Source: Mycobacterium hubeiense (GTDB taxonomy: Bacteria; Actinomycetota; Actinomycetes; Mycobacteriales; Mycobacteriaceae). From it: 64,000 bases of DNA. Position numbers and translations under genes: made by a program. This document shows positions 24,086 to 33,147 of this stretch, in pieces; the first letter of the stretch is position 1, and each line of letters begins with the position of its first letter. The stretch lies in the NCBI RefSeq assembly GCF_002838065.1, contig NZ_PIZU01000003.1, positions 62,001 to 126,000 of the forward strand, read 5' to 3'. The notes under the pieces were generated by a model, which worked only from the letters and a program-made list of their open reading frames with translations, ran no database searches and was not told the DNA's origin.

Positions 24086-25257
24086 TACGGCGCCTCCCCG
24101 TGTTGTTTGGCCGTGCCCGGCGGAATCTCGAACGGATCGGCGGCCTGCCCCGACAGGTTCGCGAGGGATCCGGTCAAAAAGTCGGGCGGATTCACGACCT
24201 CGCTCATGTGCTTCATGTTCGGGTCGAGACCCAGCGACGTGGTGAAGACCGTTTCGCCGATCCGGCGCAGCGTCAGGTCGAACGTCACGAACACGTTCAG
24301 GTAGTCGCCACGCACCGCGTTGCGCAGATATTTGTAGTGGAACGGGAACGTCGGCAGGAACTCCAAGCCCTTGATGAAGTCATCGGCATTGTCGTTGAAC
24401 GCCTTGATGACTGGATACAGGTCCTTGAAGTCGGCCGCGAAATCCTCTTTGGTCTCGGCCAGGATGCGCGCCGCGATGGTCGCGAAGCTGCCCAGTGCCC
24501 CAAACGCATCAACGATGTTGGCCCGGTTGTTGTTGAGCACCTCCAAGGCGTTGGGCAGCGTGTCCAGGGTGCGCCCGAGGCTGTCCTTGCTGTTGGCCAG
24601 GATGGCGGCGAACCGGTTCAGGCCTTCGGCGGCGGCGATGATGTCGTTGGTCTGCTGATCCAGCGAGCTGGTCAACTCCGCGAGCCGCGGCACCAGGTCC
24701 GCAAAGCTGCCGGCCCGGCCCGCGACAGCGGCGTAGGCCTCGTCGGTGATGTCCTGCAGCGCACCGAGATTGCCCTTGTTGACGACGACGCCCAGGGAGG
24801 ACAGCACTTCCTCCGTCGTGGGGTAACGGCCGGTGCGGTCCATCGGGATGTTGGCGCCGTCCTTGAGCTCCCCGATCGCAGGCTCGGTCGCGGGTTCGGC
24901 GAGTTCGATGTGCTGGGAACCGAGCAGCGACGTCTGCGCCACCTTCGCGGTGGCGTTGGCCGGCAGCTTCACGTCGCCGTCCAGCGAAAGCTCCACGGCG
25001 GCATAGAAACTGCCGTCCGGCCGCTGCACCGCGTCGATGCCGGACACGCTGCCGACGGTGACGTCGTCGACCATCACCGGCGAGTTCTGCGGCAGCGTCG
25101 CGACATCGGGCAGGGCCACGGTGACCTTGTAGGAGCCCGCTCCGTGCCCGGCGGTGCCGGGCATGTTGAGCGAATTCAGCCCGCCGAACTGGCAGCCGGC
25201 CAGCAGCGCTGCGCCACTGCCGATCGCGAGGGCCCGAACCCCGATGCGGCGCATCAC
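24085..25257 (-). CDS. mce4E: Mce4E lipoprotein (LprN)
   Basis: A 390-residue Mce subunit. The N-terminal lipobox (IGSGAALLAGC, lipidated Cys near residue 22) marks it as the lipoprotein member. The MCE domain follows (YKVTVALPDVATLPQNSPVM), then long helices (VVLNNNR-type coiled region). It corresponds to Rv3495c, lprN. Overlaps mce4D by four bases. Confidence 0.95.
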   Translation of the reverse strand: MMRRIGVRALAIGSGAALLAGCQFGGLNSLNMPGTAGHGAGSYKVTVALPDVATLPQNSPVMVDDVTVGSVSGIDAVQRPDGSFYAAVELSLDGDVKLPANATAKVAQTSLLGSQHIELAEPATEPAIGELKDGANIPMDRTGRYPTTEEVLSSLGVVVNKGNLGALQDITDEAYAAVAGRAGSFADLVPRLAELTSSLDQQTNDIIAAAEGLNRFAAILANSKDSLGRTLDTLPNALEVLNNNRANIVDAFGALGSFATIAARILAETKEDFAADFKDLYPVIKAFNDNADDFIKGLEFLPTFPFHYKYLRNAVRGDYLNVFVTFDLTLRRIGETVFTTSLGLDPNMKHMSEVVNPPDFLTGSLANLSGQAADPFEIPPGTAKQHGEAP

Positions 25258-26672
25258 GATCCACCACCCCCCTCGGCCGGTAACGGTCCCGGGGCCGGTT
25301 CGGCCTCAGGCCCACCGACGTGGCTGGTCGGCTGTTGCGGCGCCGGCGCCGCCGCGCCGTTCTGCGCCGGAGCCGCGCCTTCCTGCTCGGGCGGCAGGAT
25401 CAGCGAGCTGAGATCCGTCTCGGCGGGGATCTCCGGCGGGGTGACGCCCGGCGCCGGCTGCCACTGCAGATACGGAATCGGTGTCTCCGCCTTGGCTTCG
25501 GTGGCCGGGGTGTCGTAGATGATCTGCCCCTTGTAGGCCTGAATGCTGTTGATCGGATGGAACATCACCGGCGGGTAGTTCATCGTGATCCGCCGGAACA
25601 CCGGGCCCATCCGTTGGCGGCAGATCTCGGCGCGCTTGTAATTGTCCGGGGTGGCGCCGGCGTCGAACGTTCCGCCGCACAGGAATTGCACCGGATTGGC
25701 GAAGTTCGGCAGCGACAGCAGGCCGCCCACCGAGCCCTGGGCGGGGCTGTAGATGTTGTAGAAGTTCGCCAGCCCGTTGGGCGTGATGTGCAGCAGCTGT
25801 TCGATGTCGTCGCTGTGGTCGGTGAGGATCTGGGTGAAGTCGGCGAGCTTGCCGACCTGTGCGATCAGCGCGTCGTTGCTCTCGTTGAGCAGGCCACGCA
25901 CGTCGGTCAGCGCCTGCGTCAACGTGCCCAGCGTGTTGTCCAGGTCGGTCGAGCTGTCGGCCAGCACCTGGGAGACCGATGCGACGTGGTTGGTGAACTG
26001 GACGATCTGCTCGTTGCTGTTGGACAGCGCGTCGACCAGCACCTGCAGGTTGCGAATGGTGCCGAACAGGTCGGTGCGGGAGTCGCCCAATCGTCCTGCG
26101 GTTTGGGATAGTTCACGCAACGCCTGGCGGAACGAGTCGCCGTTGCCGTCGAAGGTATCGGCGGCCTGATTGACGAAACCGGCCAGCGGGCCCTGCATGG
26201 AGCCTGGTTGCGGGCCGAGCTGGGAACTGAGCTGGGTCAGCTGCTCCTTGACTTCGTCCCATTCGACCGGCACCGCGGTGCGGTCCAGACCGATCTCGGC
26301 GTCGTCGCCCAGCTCCGGCCCGCCGGTGTAGGCGGGCGTGAGCTGAATGAACCTGGCCGACACCAGATTCGGCGCGATGATCAGCGCTTTGGCATCCGCG
26401 GGCACCTTGACGCTGTCGTCCAACGTCATCGTGACCTTCACATCGCGGGCCCGCGGTTCGATCGAGTCGATCGTGCCGATCGGCACGCCGACCACTCGCA
26501 CGTCGTCACCCGGGTAGAGGCCCACCGCCGAGGTGAAGTATGCGGTCAGCTTGTTGCCGACGCGCGTCGGCCAGACCTGGTAGATCCCGACCACCAGGGT
26601 CGCCACCAGCAGCGCCGCCAGGGCGACCCGCAGCCACAGGCTCCGATTTCGTACCGAATTCTCTTGCGTCAT
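25254..26672 (-). CDS. mce4D: Mce4D
   Basis: A 472-residue Mce subunit: N-terminal helix (VALAALLVATLVVGIYQVW), MCE domain (KLTAYFTSAVGLYPGDDVRV), coiled helices with repeated Leu/Asn, and a Pro/Ala-rich C-terminus (GGPEAEPAPGPLPAEGG). Position and length fit Rv3496c. The ATG overlaps the mce4C stop by four bases. Confidence 0.95.
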   Translation of the reverse strand: MTQENSVRNRSLWLRVALAALLVATLVVGIYQVWPTRVGNKLTAYFTSAVGLYPGDDVRVVGVPIGTIDSIEPRARDVKVTMTLDDSVKVPADAKALIIAPNLVSARFIQLTPAYTGGPELGDDAEIGLDRTAVPVEWDEVKEQLTQLSSQLGPQPGSMQGPLAGFVNQAADTFDGNGDSFRQALRELSQTAGRLGDSRTDLFGTIRNLQVLVDALSNSNEQIVQFTNHVASVSQVLADSSTDLDNTLGTLTQALTDVRGLLNESNDALIAQVGKLADFTQILTDHSDDIEQLLHITPNGLANFYNIYSPAQGSVGGLLSLPNFANPVQFLCGGTFDAGATPDNYKRAEICRQRMGPVFRRITMNYPPVMFHPINSIQAYKGQIIYDTPATEAKAETPIPYLQWQPAPGVTPPEIPAETDLSSLILPPEQEGAAPAQNGAAAPAPQQPTSHVGGPEAEPAPGPLPAEGGGGS

Positions 26673-27727
26673 GGTGACTTCGGCCTAATGATCAGCCGCT
26701 CGGAGATCAGTCCGCGCAGGTAGTCGGCGAGGCTGTCCGGCAGCTTGCCGGGCTGGAAGTAGGTGTCCAGCAGCACCTCGGCGATGCCGACCGGCGGCAG
26801 GCCGTACAGGTTGATGTTGAAGCCGGGGCCGTTGCCGACCACCTCACCCAGTGCCGTCGCGTAGGGCGGCAGCCGTCGCAGCGCTTCGCCGATGTGCTCG
26901 CGGCGCTCCAGCAGGTTGTCCATCACCAGGTTCAGCTTCTCCAACGCGGGTTGGAACTCCCGACGGTTGTCGGCGACGAAACCCGACAGCTGCTGGGACA
27001 CTTCGTCGATACCGGCGATCAGGTTGCTCAGCGCCTGGCGCCGTTCGTCCAGTGCGGCGAACAGCAGATTGCCATCGGTGATCAGTTTGTTCACCTGCCC
27101 GGAGCGCTGCGCCAGGGTGTCGGAGACCCGTTTGGCGTGCAGCAGCAGCTGTTCGAGTGCGGCGTCGCGTTTGTTGATGCTGCGCGACAGGTTCGCCACT
27201 CCGTCCAGCGCACCACGCAATTGCGGTGTCGCGTCGCGGAGCGAGTCGGTCAGTGTCTGCAACGCCTGCTCGAAGCGCGGCTTGTCCAGTTCGGACACGT
27301 TCTGGCCGAGATCCTGCAGCGCCGTGTTGAGGGTGTACGGAGTGGTGGTACGCGCCAACGGGATCACCGTCGACGATCCGCTGCCCTTGGGCGTGACCGC
27401 CAGTGATTTCTCGCCGAGCACGGTGTCTGTCTTGATCGCGACCAGCGACTGGTCGCCCACCCTGACTTCGCGGTCCACGGTGAACGTGACCTTGGCCGCG
27501 TCGCCGGCCAGCTCGACACCGGTGACCTCACCGACCCTGATACCTGAGACGTTGACGTCGTTGCCGGGCGAAATGCCGCCCGCATCACTGAAATACGCCT
27601 CGTACGGCTTGCCCTGGGGCCAGAACGGCAGATTTGTGTAGCCGAACGACACCAGCACCAAGCACGTCACCAGGACGATGCCGAAGATGCCGGTGCGTAG
27701 CGGGTTGCTCTCCCCTGGCCTAGCCAT
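26669..27727 (-). CDS. mce4C: Mce4C
   Basis: A 352-residue Mce subunit with a membrane anchor (GIFGIVLVTCLVLVSFGY), MCE domain (YEAYFSDAGGISPGNDVNV) and a compact helical tail, without the proline-rich extension of Mce4D and Mce4F. Corresponds to Rv3497c. The start overlaps mce4B by eight bases. Confidence 0.95.
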   Translation of the reverse strand: MARPGESNPLRTGIFGIVLVTCLVLVSFGYTNLPFWPQGKPYEAYFSDAGGISPGNDVNVSGIRVGEVTGVELAGDAAKVTFTVDREVRVGDQSLVAIKTDTVLGEKSLAVTPKGSGSSTVIPLARTTTPYTLNTALQDLGQNVSELDKPRFEQALQTLTDSLRDATPQLRGALDGVANLSRSINKRDAALEQLLLHAKRVSDTLAQRSGQVNKLITDGNLLFAALDERRQALSNLIAGIDEVSQQLSGFVADNRREFQPALEKLNLVMDNLLERREHIGEALRRLPPYATALGEVVGNGPGFNINLYGLPPVGIAEVLLDTYFQPGKLPDSLADYLRGLISERLIIRPKSP

Positions 27728-28754
27728 CCTCCGAACACCTCCCCTTGGACGGATCCGCCGGACCGCCGAACGGAATCAATACGTCGCTGCCCGCCGGACC
27801 ATTGATCTTGATCCGCACCGAGCAGAAGTAAATGTTGAAGAACGCGCCGTACGCGCCGAGCGCGTTGAGCCGCAGGTAGTTCTCGGCCAATGGCTCGATG
27901 ACCTTGTTCACGTCGCCCTTGCGCTCATCGAGCCGCTGGGCCAACGGCCGCGCATTCTCGATGACGCCCTGAATGGGCCGACGCGAGGACTCCAACATCT
28001 CGGTCAGGTCGTTCTCCGCCGATGCCAGCGGTTCGATCGCCCCCGCGATGGGGTCGCGACCCTCGGCCAGGCCGGTGAGCAGTTGCTGCAGTCGGTCCAC
28101 CGTGGCGTCGAACTGGGCGCCCTTTTCGTCGATGGTGCCCAAGACGGCGTTGAGGTTGTTGATCACCTCGCCGATGAGTTGGTCACGGGCGGCGAGGTTT
28201 TGGGTGAATGCGCTGGTGGTGGACAGCAGATTCGACAGCGCGCCGCCTTGGCCCTGCAGCAGCTCGATGATCGCGTTGGCAACCTCGTTGACCTTGGCGC
28301 CGTCGAGGCCCTTGAGCACCGGCCGCAGACCGCCGAGCAGAGCGTCGAGATCCAATGCCGGCTGGGTGTTTTGGATGGCGATCGTGCCGCCGGGCGGCAG
28401 CTTGCGCAATTCGCCTGGGCCCGAGGTGATCTCCAGATAGCGGTCGCCGACCAGGTTCTCGTAGCGGACAACCGCCCGCGTCGAGGTGTAGAGCTGATAG
28501 CGGTTGTTGACGTCGAATGCGACGTCAACAGTGTTGTCCTCGTTCAGTTTGACATCGAGGACCGAGCCCACCGGCACCCCGGCGATCCGCACGTCCTGAC
28601 CGGGCTTGAGCCGCGACGCCTCGGTGAAGGTGGCGTGATACTTGTTGTCCGCGGCGAAGCGGAACTCGCCGAACACCACTATCAGCATCGCCGCCACCAG
28701 CAGCATGGCGACGGTGAAGATCGTCACGTTGCGCAGGGTCTTGTCGCGCCGCAT
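27720..28754 (-). CDS. mce4B: Mce4B
   Basis: A 344-residue Mce subunit with an N-terminal helix (NVTIFTVAMLLVAAMLIVVF), MCE domain (KYHATFTEASRLKPGQDVRI) and helical region. Two Cys near the end (FYFCSVRIKI, GRCSEDG) may form a disulfide. Corresponds to Rv3498c. The ATG shares one base with the mce4A stop (TGATG). Confidence 0.95.
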   Translation of the reverse strand: MRRDKTLRNVTIFTVAMLLVAAMLIVVFGEFRFAADNKYHATFTEASRLKPGQDVRIAGVPVGSVLDVKLNEDNTVDVAFDVNNRYQLYTSTRAVVRYENLVGDRYLEITSGPGELRKLPPGGTIAIQNTQPALDLDALLGGLRPVLKGLDGAKVNEVANAIIELLQGQGGALSNLLSTTSAFTQNLAARDQLIGEVINNLNAVLGTIDEKGAQFDATVDRLQQLLTGLAEGRDPIAGAIEPLASAENDLTEMLESSRRPIQGVIENARPLAQRLDERKGDVNKVIEPLAENYLRLNALGAYGAFFNIYFCSVRIKINGPAGSDVLIPFGGPADPSKGRCSEDG

Positions 28755-29956
28755 CAGTACTCGTCCCTCTCGGCATACGCACCGTTGAACAGGAACTGCA
28801 GTGTCGAGGGCGCGTCGAACTGCAACTCCGTGTTCGGCTGGAATGGAACATAGGCGTTGTCAGTCACCAGGAACGGCGAGCGGTACCACGACCCGCCGTA
28901 CTGCTTGGACGGAATGTTAGGCAGGCCACGGCAATTCGGCCCACCCGAGGCGTTCACGATCGGCAAGCTCTCCGGGTACGTATAGCCGGGCACGCCGGGG
29001 ATGAAGTTCGATGACACGAACAGACCCGGCCGGATGCCGCCGATCACCGGGGCGAACCGGTCGATGGCGATGGCGGTGCCCTGCAGGATGCAGCCGAACA
29101 CCGGCGAGTACTCGCCGGCCACCTTCAACGGTGCACGAAGCCGTTGCACCGCTGCGATGTAGTCGTCGGCCGCAGGCTCCAGCGTGGCGGTGCCGTTGTT
29201 GGCCAGGCCGATCGCGGCGAGCAAGGTGGCGTTCAGGTTGTCCTGCTCATCGACGATGGTGTTGCTGATCGTCGGCGCGCTGTCCAGGATCCGCGCCACG
29301 TCCGGCCCGGCGTCGGCGTACACGTTCGCCACCTCCGCAGCTTTGCGGAAGTCCTCATGCAACGTCGGCAGCTTCGGATTGAGTTGCTGCAGATAATAAT
29401 TCAGTCCGGCCATGGTGGCGCCGAGATCGTCACCGTTTCCGCGCAAGCCCTCCGCCAGCGCCGTCAGCGTCGCGTTCAGGTTGACCGGGTCGATCTTGTC
29501 CAGCACGTCGGTCAACGTCTGGAACAGCGTGTTGACCTCCAACTGCACCGACGACGCCTGCACCGTCGCCCCCGGCTCCAACGACGTGTCGGCAGCCTCA
29601 TCCGGGGGGATGAACTCCACCGACTTGGCGCCGAAGATGGTGTTGCCGGCGATCCGCACATCCGCGTTCGACGGGATGAACCGCATTTCGCCGCTGTCGA
29701 TCGCCAGCGTCAGCTTCGCCTGATCCCCGTTGTAGTCAATCGATTTGACCTTGCCGACCTGGATACCGCGGTACTTGACCTTGGCGTCACGCTCCATCAC
29801 CAGACCGGCCCGCGGCGACATCACCGTCACGGTGTCGGTGGAGGTGAACGCCGCGGTGTACGCCAGGTAGGTGAACACCACCGCGGCAACGAGGAGGGTC
29901 GCCAGGATCGCCGCAGCGATCCTGACGTGGCTGCGCTTCGCGTCAACGTCCGACAT
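28754..29956 (-). CDS. mce4A: Mce4A
   Basis: A 400-residue Mce subunit and first Mce gene of the operon. It has an N-terminal helix (RIAAAILATLLVAAVVFTYLAY), MCE domain (DTVTVMSPRAGLVMERDAKV), the conserved central helix region and the C-terminal cholesterol-uptake-porter domain (GCILQGTAIAIDRFAPVIGG). Length is the same as Rv3499c. It begins 10 bases after yrbE4B. Confidence 0.95.
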   Translation of the reverse strand: MSDVDAKRSHVRIAAAILATLLVAAVVFTYLAYTAAFTSTDTVTVMSPRAGLVMERDAKVKYRGIQVGKVKSIDYNGDQAKLTLAIDSGEMRFIPSNADVRIAGNTIFGAKSVEFIPPDEAADTSLEPGATVQASSVQLEVNTLFQTLTDVLDKIDPVNLNATLTALAEGLRGNGDDLGATMAGLNYYLQQLNPKLPTLHEDFRKAAEVANVYADAGPDVARILDSAPTISNTIVDEQDNLNATLLAAIGLANNGTATLEPAADDYIAAVQRLRAPLKVAGEYSPVFGCILQGTAIAIDRFAPVIGGIRPGLFVSSNFIPGVPGYTYPESLPIVNASGGPNCRGLPNIPSKQYGGSWYRSPFLVTDNAYVPFQPNTELQFDAPSTLQFLFNGAYAERDEY

Positions 29957-29966
29957 CGTCCCCCAC

Positions 29967-30809
29967 CTACCCCGAGAGGTTGAAGTTACCGGACGCGCCG
30001 TACACGGCGAGCGAGATGAACAACGTGATGGTGACGACCACGATCAGTGAGGTGCGCACGGCCTGACCGACCGCGATGCCCACACCCACCGGTCCGCCGG
30101 AAGCGTTGTAGCCGTAGTACGTATGCACCAGCATCACGGCGATCGCCATCACGATCGCCTGCAGGAACGACCACAGCAGGTCGGTTGGGACGAGGAAGGT
30201 GTTGAAGTAGTGGTCATACAGGCCCGCGGACTGGTTGTTGATGAACACCGTCGTGAATCGCGCGGCGAAGAACGCGGCCAGCACCGACAACGAGTACAGC
30301 GGGATGATCGCGATCAGCCCGGCCATCAATCGGGTGGACACCAGATACGACACCGAGTGCACCGCCATGGATTCGACGGCGTCGATCTCCTCGGCGACCC
30401 GCATGGCGCCGAGCTGGGCGGTGGTTCCGGCGCCGATGGTGGCGGCCAGCGCGATCCCGGCGATCACCGGCGCGACGATTCGCACGTTGAGGAAGGCCGA
30501 CAGGAAGCCGGTCAGCGCCTCGATGCCGATATTGCCAAGTGAGCTATAGCCCTGCACCGCGATGACGCCGCCGGACGCCAACGTCAGGAAGGCTGCGACG
30601 CCGACGGTGCCGCCGATCATCACCAGTGCGCCGGTGCCCATCGTCATCTCGGCGATCAGCCGGACGGTCTCCTTGCGATAGCGAGTGAGCGCATTGGGGA
30701 CATACCGCATCGTCTCGCCGTAGAACAGCGCCTGCTCACCGAATGTGTCGACGGCCTTGGGCACGCCGCGGAACATGCGGCGGAATCGGTACGTGACGTC
30801 GTAGCTCAT
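29967..30809 (-). CDS. yrbE4B: YrbE4B permease
   Basis: A 280-residue MlaE-family permease with about five to six helices. It carries the EExDAxxxM-type motif (RVAEEIDAVESMAVHSVSYL) that contacts the Mkl ATPase. Pairs with YrbE4A to form the inner-membrane core of the Mce4 sterol importer; the ATPase is not encoded in this window. Thirty-one bases separate it from yrbE4A. Confidence 0.95.
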   Translation of the reverse strand: MSYDVTYRFRRMFRGVPKAVDTFGEQALFYGETMRYVPNALTRYRKETVRLIAEMTMGTGALVMIGGTVGVAAFLTLASGGVIAVQGYSSLGNIGIEALTGFLSAFLNVRIVAPVIAGIALAATIGAGTTAQLGAMRVAEEIDAVESMAVHSVSYLVSTRLMAGLIAIIPLYSLSVLAAFFAARFTTVFINNQSAGLYDHYFNTFLVPTDLLWSFLQAIVMAIAVMLVHTYYGYNASGGPVGVGIAVGQAVRTSLIVVVTITLFISLAVYGASGNFNLSG

Positions 30810-30840
30810 CAGCGCCCTTGGTTCTTCGCGTAAACGCTAA

Positions 30841-31605
30841 TCACCGCACCAGCACCCGGACGCCGATCGCCGTCATGATCACATTGATCACGAACAGACA
30901 GATGAAGGCGTAGACCACTGTTTCGTTGACCGCGGTGCCGACGCCCTTCGGCCCACCCTGCACCGTCAAGCCGCGATAGCAGCCCACCAGCCCGGCCACC
31001 ACGCCGAACAGCAGCGCCTTGACCTCGGCGAGCACCAACTCACCCAGACCGGTCAGCACCGTCAGCCCGTTGATGAACGCGCCGGGATTGACGCCCTGCA
31101 GGAACACCGAGAAGACATAGCCGCCGGTCAACCCGATGGCACACACCAGGCCGTTGAGCAGCAACGCCACGAACGTCGACGCCAGCACCCGGGGCACCAC
31201 CAATCGCTGGATCGGATCGATACCCAACACCCGCATCGCGTCGATCTCCTCGCGGATGGTGCGGGCGCCGAGGTCCGCGCAGATGGCGGTGGCGCCGGCG
31301 CCGGCCACCACCAGCACGGTGACGACGGGACCCAACTGAGTGATGGTGCCAAAGGCGGTGCCCGCCCCGGACAGGTCGGCCGCGCCGATCTCGCGCAGCA
31401 GGATGTTGAGGGTGAACGCCACCAGCACGGTGAACGGAATCGCGACCAGGAGCGTGGGCACCAGCGACACCCGGGCGATCATCCAGGTCTGGTCGAGGAA
31501 CTCCCTGAGTTGAAAGGGTCGCCGGAAGGTCTTGACGAAGGTGTCGAGCGACATTTCGACGAAGCCGCCCACGGCCCGAGCCGGCGCCGCGAGCTGTTCG
31601 ATCAA
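30841..31605 (-). CDS. yrbE4A: YrbE4A permease
   Basis: A 254-residue MlaE-family permease with the motif RTIREEIDAMRVLGIDPIQRL and about five hydrophobic segments. First gene of the mce4 transport operon. The 261-base gap upstream carries two KstR-type palindromes, so this is a promoter separate from that of fdxD-hsd4A. Start ATG 31605. Confidence 0.95.
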   Translation of the reverse strand: MIEQLAAPARAVGGFVEMSLDTFVKTFRRPFQLREFLDQTWMIARVSLVPTLLVAIPFTVLVAFTLNILLREIGAADLSGAGTAFGTITQLGPVVTVLVVAGAGATAICADLGARTIREEIDAMRVLGIDPIQRLVVPRVLASTFVALLLNGLVCAIGLTGGYVFSVFLQGVNPGAFINGLTVLTGLGELVLAEVKALLFGVVAGLVGCYRGLTVQGGPKGVGTAVNETVVYAFICLFVINVIMTAIGVRVLVR

Positions 31606-31733
31606 CCTGGGCTCCGTTCTCGGGGCGGGGTGGCGGCGAGATTCACCATGGCGAAGAGTCCGAATCTGCTCGCCATAGCGGCTTTCCCACCCCTTGGTCG
31701 GACGTTGCTCTACGTGAGCCGGATCATACTAAC

Positions 31734-31747
31734 TAGAACAAGTTCGC
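31734..31747. promoter_or_regulatory. KstR-type operator (imperfect) before yrbE4A
   Basis: TAGAACAAGTTCGC matches TNNAACNNGTTNNA except the last base. It lies 129 bases before the yrbE4A start. KstR is the TetR repressor of mycobacterial cholesterol genes, released by sterol CoA-thioesters. Confidence 0.65.
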
Positions 31748-31822
31748 AGTGTCAAAGATCCGCAATTCCGGCCGTAATTGCACTATTTTGCCTGGTCAGA
31801 CCCGGTGTGACGCAGGTCATCC

Positions 31823-31836
31823 TGGAACACGTTCTA
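31823..31836. promoter_or_regulatory. KstR operator between hsd4A and yrbE4A
   Basis: TGGAACACGTTCTA is a full match to TNNAACNNGTTNNA. It lies 30 bases past the hsd4A stop and 89 bases from the other site in this gap; two sites suggest tight control of the mce4 transport genes. Confidence 0.75.
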
Positions 31837-31866
31837 ATCGGCCGACGTCGTTGTCGACCGAGACTG

Positions 31867-32787
31867 TCAGTCTCCCGAACCCATCAACTCGGTGGCCGAG
31901 AAACTGCGACCCGGGTCGCGGTCAGCAAAGTAGTCGCGCAATGTCGTGGTCAGCTCGGCAGGATCCCAAGCATCGGATTCGGCGGTGAACCGGTGCTCGG
32001 CGGTCGGCGCCGCAACCAGGGTCACCGTCGGACCATAGACGATAAATAGTTGTCCGTTGACGGCTTCTGACGCCGGCGAGGCCAGGAACCGGACGAGGGT
32101 GACGACGTGCTCGGGCGACAGTTCGTCGATCTGCCCGTCGGCCAGTTCGGGCGCCTCGCCGAACACATCGGCGGTCATCGCGGTGCGGGCCCGGGGCGCG
32201 ATGGCATTCGCCCTTACCCCGTAGCGCTCCAGGCCGCGCGCCGCCGACAGCGTCAGCGCGGTGATACCGGCCTTGGCGGCCCCGTAGTTGGCCTGTCCGA
32301 GCGGGCCGGCCAGGCCGGCCTCCGACGACGTGTTGATGATGCGGCCGTAGACGGGTCCGCCCGCCTCCTTGGACTTCGCCCGCCAGTAGGTCGCGGCGTT
32401 GCGCGTCAGCAAGAAATGGCCACGCAGATGCACCGCAATGACCGCGTCCCAATCCTCGTCGGTCATGTTGAACAGCATCTTGTCGCGAGTGATCCCGGCG
32501 TTGTTGACGACGATGCTCAGCCCGCCGAGCCCGTCGGCGGTCTCGACCAGCTCGTCGGCGGTGGACCGCTGGCTGATGTCACCGGCAACCGCGACGGCCT
32601 TGGAGCCGACGGCCGCGATCTCGTCGAAGACGTCCGTCTTGTCCAGTGCGGGTGCAATGTCGTTCACGACGACGGTGGCACCCGCTTTGGCAAGCCCGAT
32701 CGCCTCCGCGCGGCCCAAGCCTGCGGCCGCACCTGTCACCACCGCGACCATTCCGGACAGGTCGGCCGCGTCGTTATTCGTCGTCAA
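31867..32787 (-). CDS. hsd4A: Hsd4A steroid/hydroxyacyl-CoA dehydrogenase
   Basis: A 306-residue SDR matching Rv3502c. It has TGAAAGLGRAEAIGLA, NNAGITRDKML, the Ser in IINTSSEAGLAG, and YGAAK. Studies of mycobacterial Hsd4A describe dual 17beta-hydroxysteroid and beta-hydroxyacyl-CoA dehydrogenase activity in sterol side-chain removal. It lies 13 bases after fdxD and is likely co-transcribed with it from the KstR-controlled promoter at 33075. Confidence 0.92.
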   Translation of the reverse strand: MTTNNDAADLSGMVAVVTGAAAGLGRAEAIGLAKAGATVVVNDIAPALDKTDVFDEIAAVGSKAVAVAGDISQRSTADELVETADGLGGLSIVVNNAGITRDKMLFNMTDEDWDAVIAVHLRGHFLLTRNAATYWRAKSKEAGGPVYGRIINTSSEAGLAGPLGQANYGAAKAGITALTLSAARGLERYGVRANAIAPRARTAMTADVFGEAPELADGQIDELSPEHVVTLVRFLASPASEAVNGQLFIVYGPTVTLVAAPTAEHRFTAESDAWDPAELTTTLRDYFADRDPGRSFSATELMGSGD

Positions 32788-32800
32788 TTTATGAATACCT

Positions 32801-32992
32801 CTAGTCTTTGCGGATCAGGGCCGCGCGCGGGCATTCGGCGATCGCCTGTTCGGCCAGTTCTTCCTGGTCGGCGGGCACCGGATCGGTCTTCACCACGGCG
32901 TAATCGTCGTCGTCGAGATCGAAAATGTCCGGGGCAATGCCGAGGCACACCGCGTTACCTTCACATCGATCACGGTCAACTTCAACTCGCAC
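32801..32992 (-). CDS. fdxD: ferredoxin FdxD
   Basis: A 63-residue single-cluster ferredoxin. Cys ligands are at C10, C16 and in the later CP motif (CEGNAVC ... AECPRAAL); with the central Cys replaced this is the 3Fe-4S type that feeds cytochromes P450. Matches Rv3503c. A candidate partner for CYP142 in this window. Divergent from fadE26. Confidence 0.92.
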   Translation of the reverse strand: MRVEVDRDRCEGNAVCLGIAPDIFDLDDDDYAVVKTDPVPADQEELAEQAIAECPRAALIRKD

Positions 32993-33074
32993 GACCGCCT
33001 CCTTTTCATGGCTTCTTCAGGCTGGCACCTGCCTTCGCCGTCAGAATACGACCACGCACGCTGGACCCCAAGAC

Positions 33075-33088
33075 TAGAACGTGTTACA
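33075..33088. promoter_or_regulatory. KstR operator, fdxD/fadE26 divergent promoter
   Basis: TAGAACGTGTTACA fits TNNAACNNGTTNNA fully. It lies 83 bases before fdxD and 60 bases before fadE26, and is identical to the site at 42254. It would control both divergent operons. Confidence 0.8.
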
Positions 33089-33147
33089 ACCGGGGAGGAA
33101 TCCGGGTCAGTCGACGGCTTCCACCAAATCTGACGTAAGGACGCGTG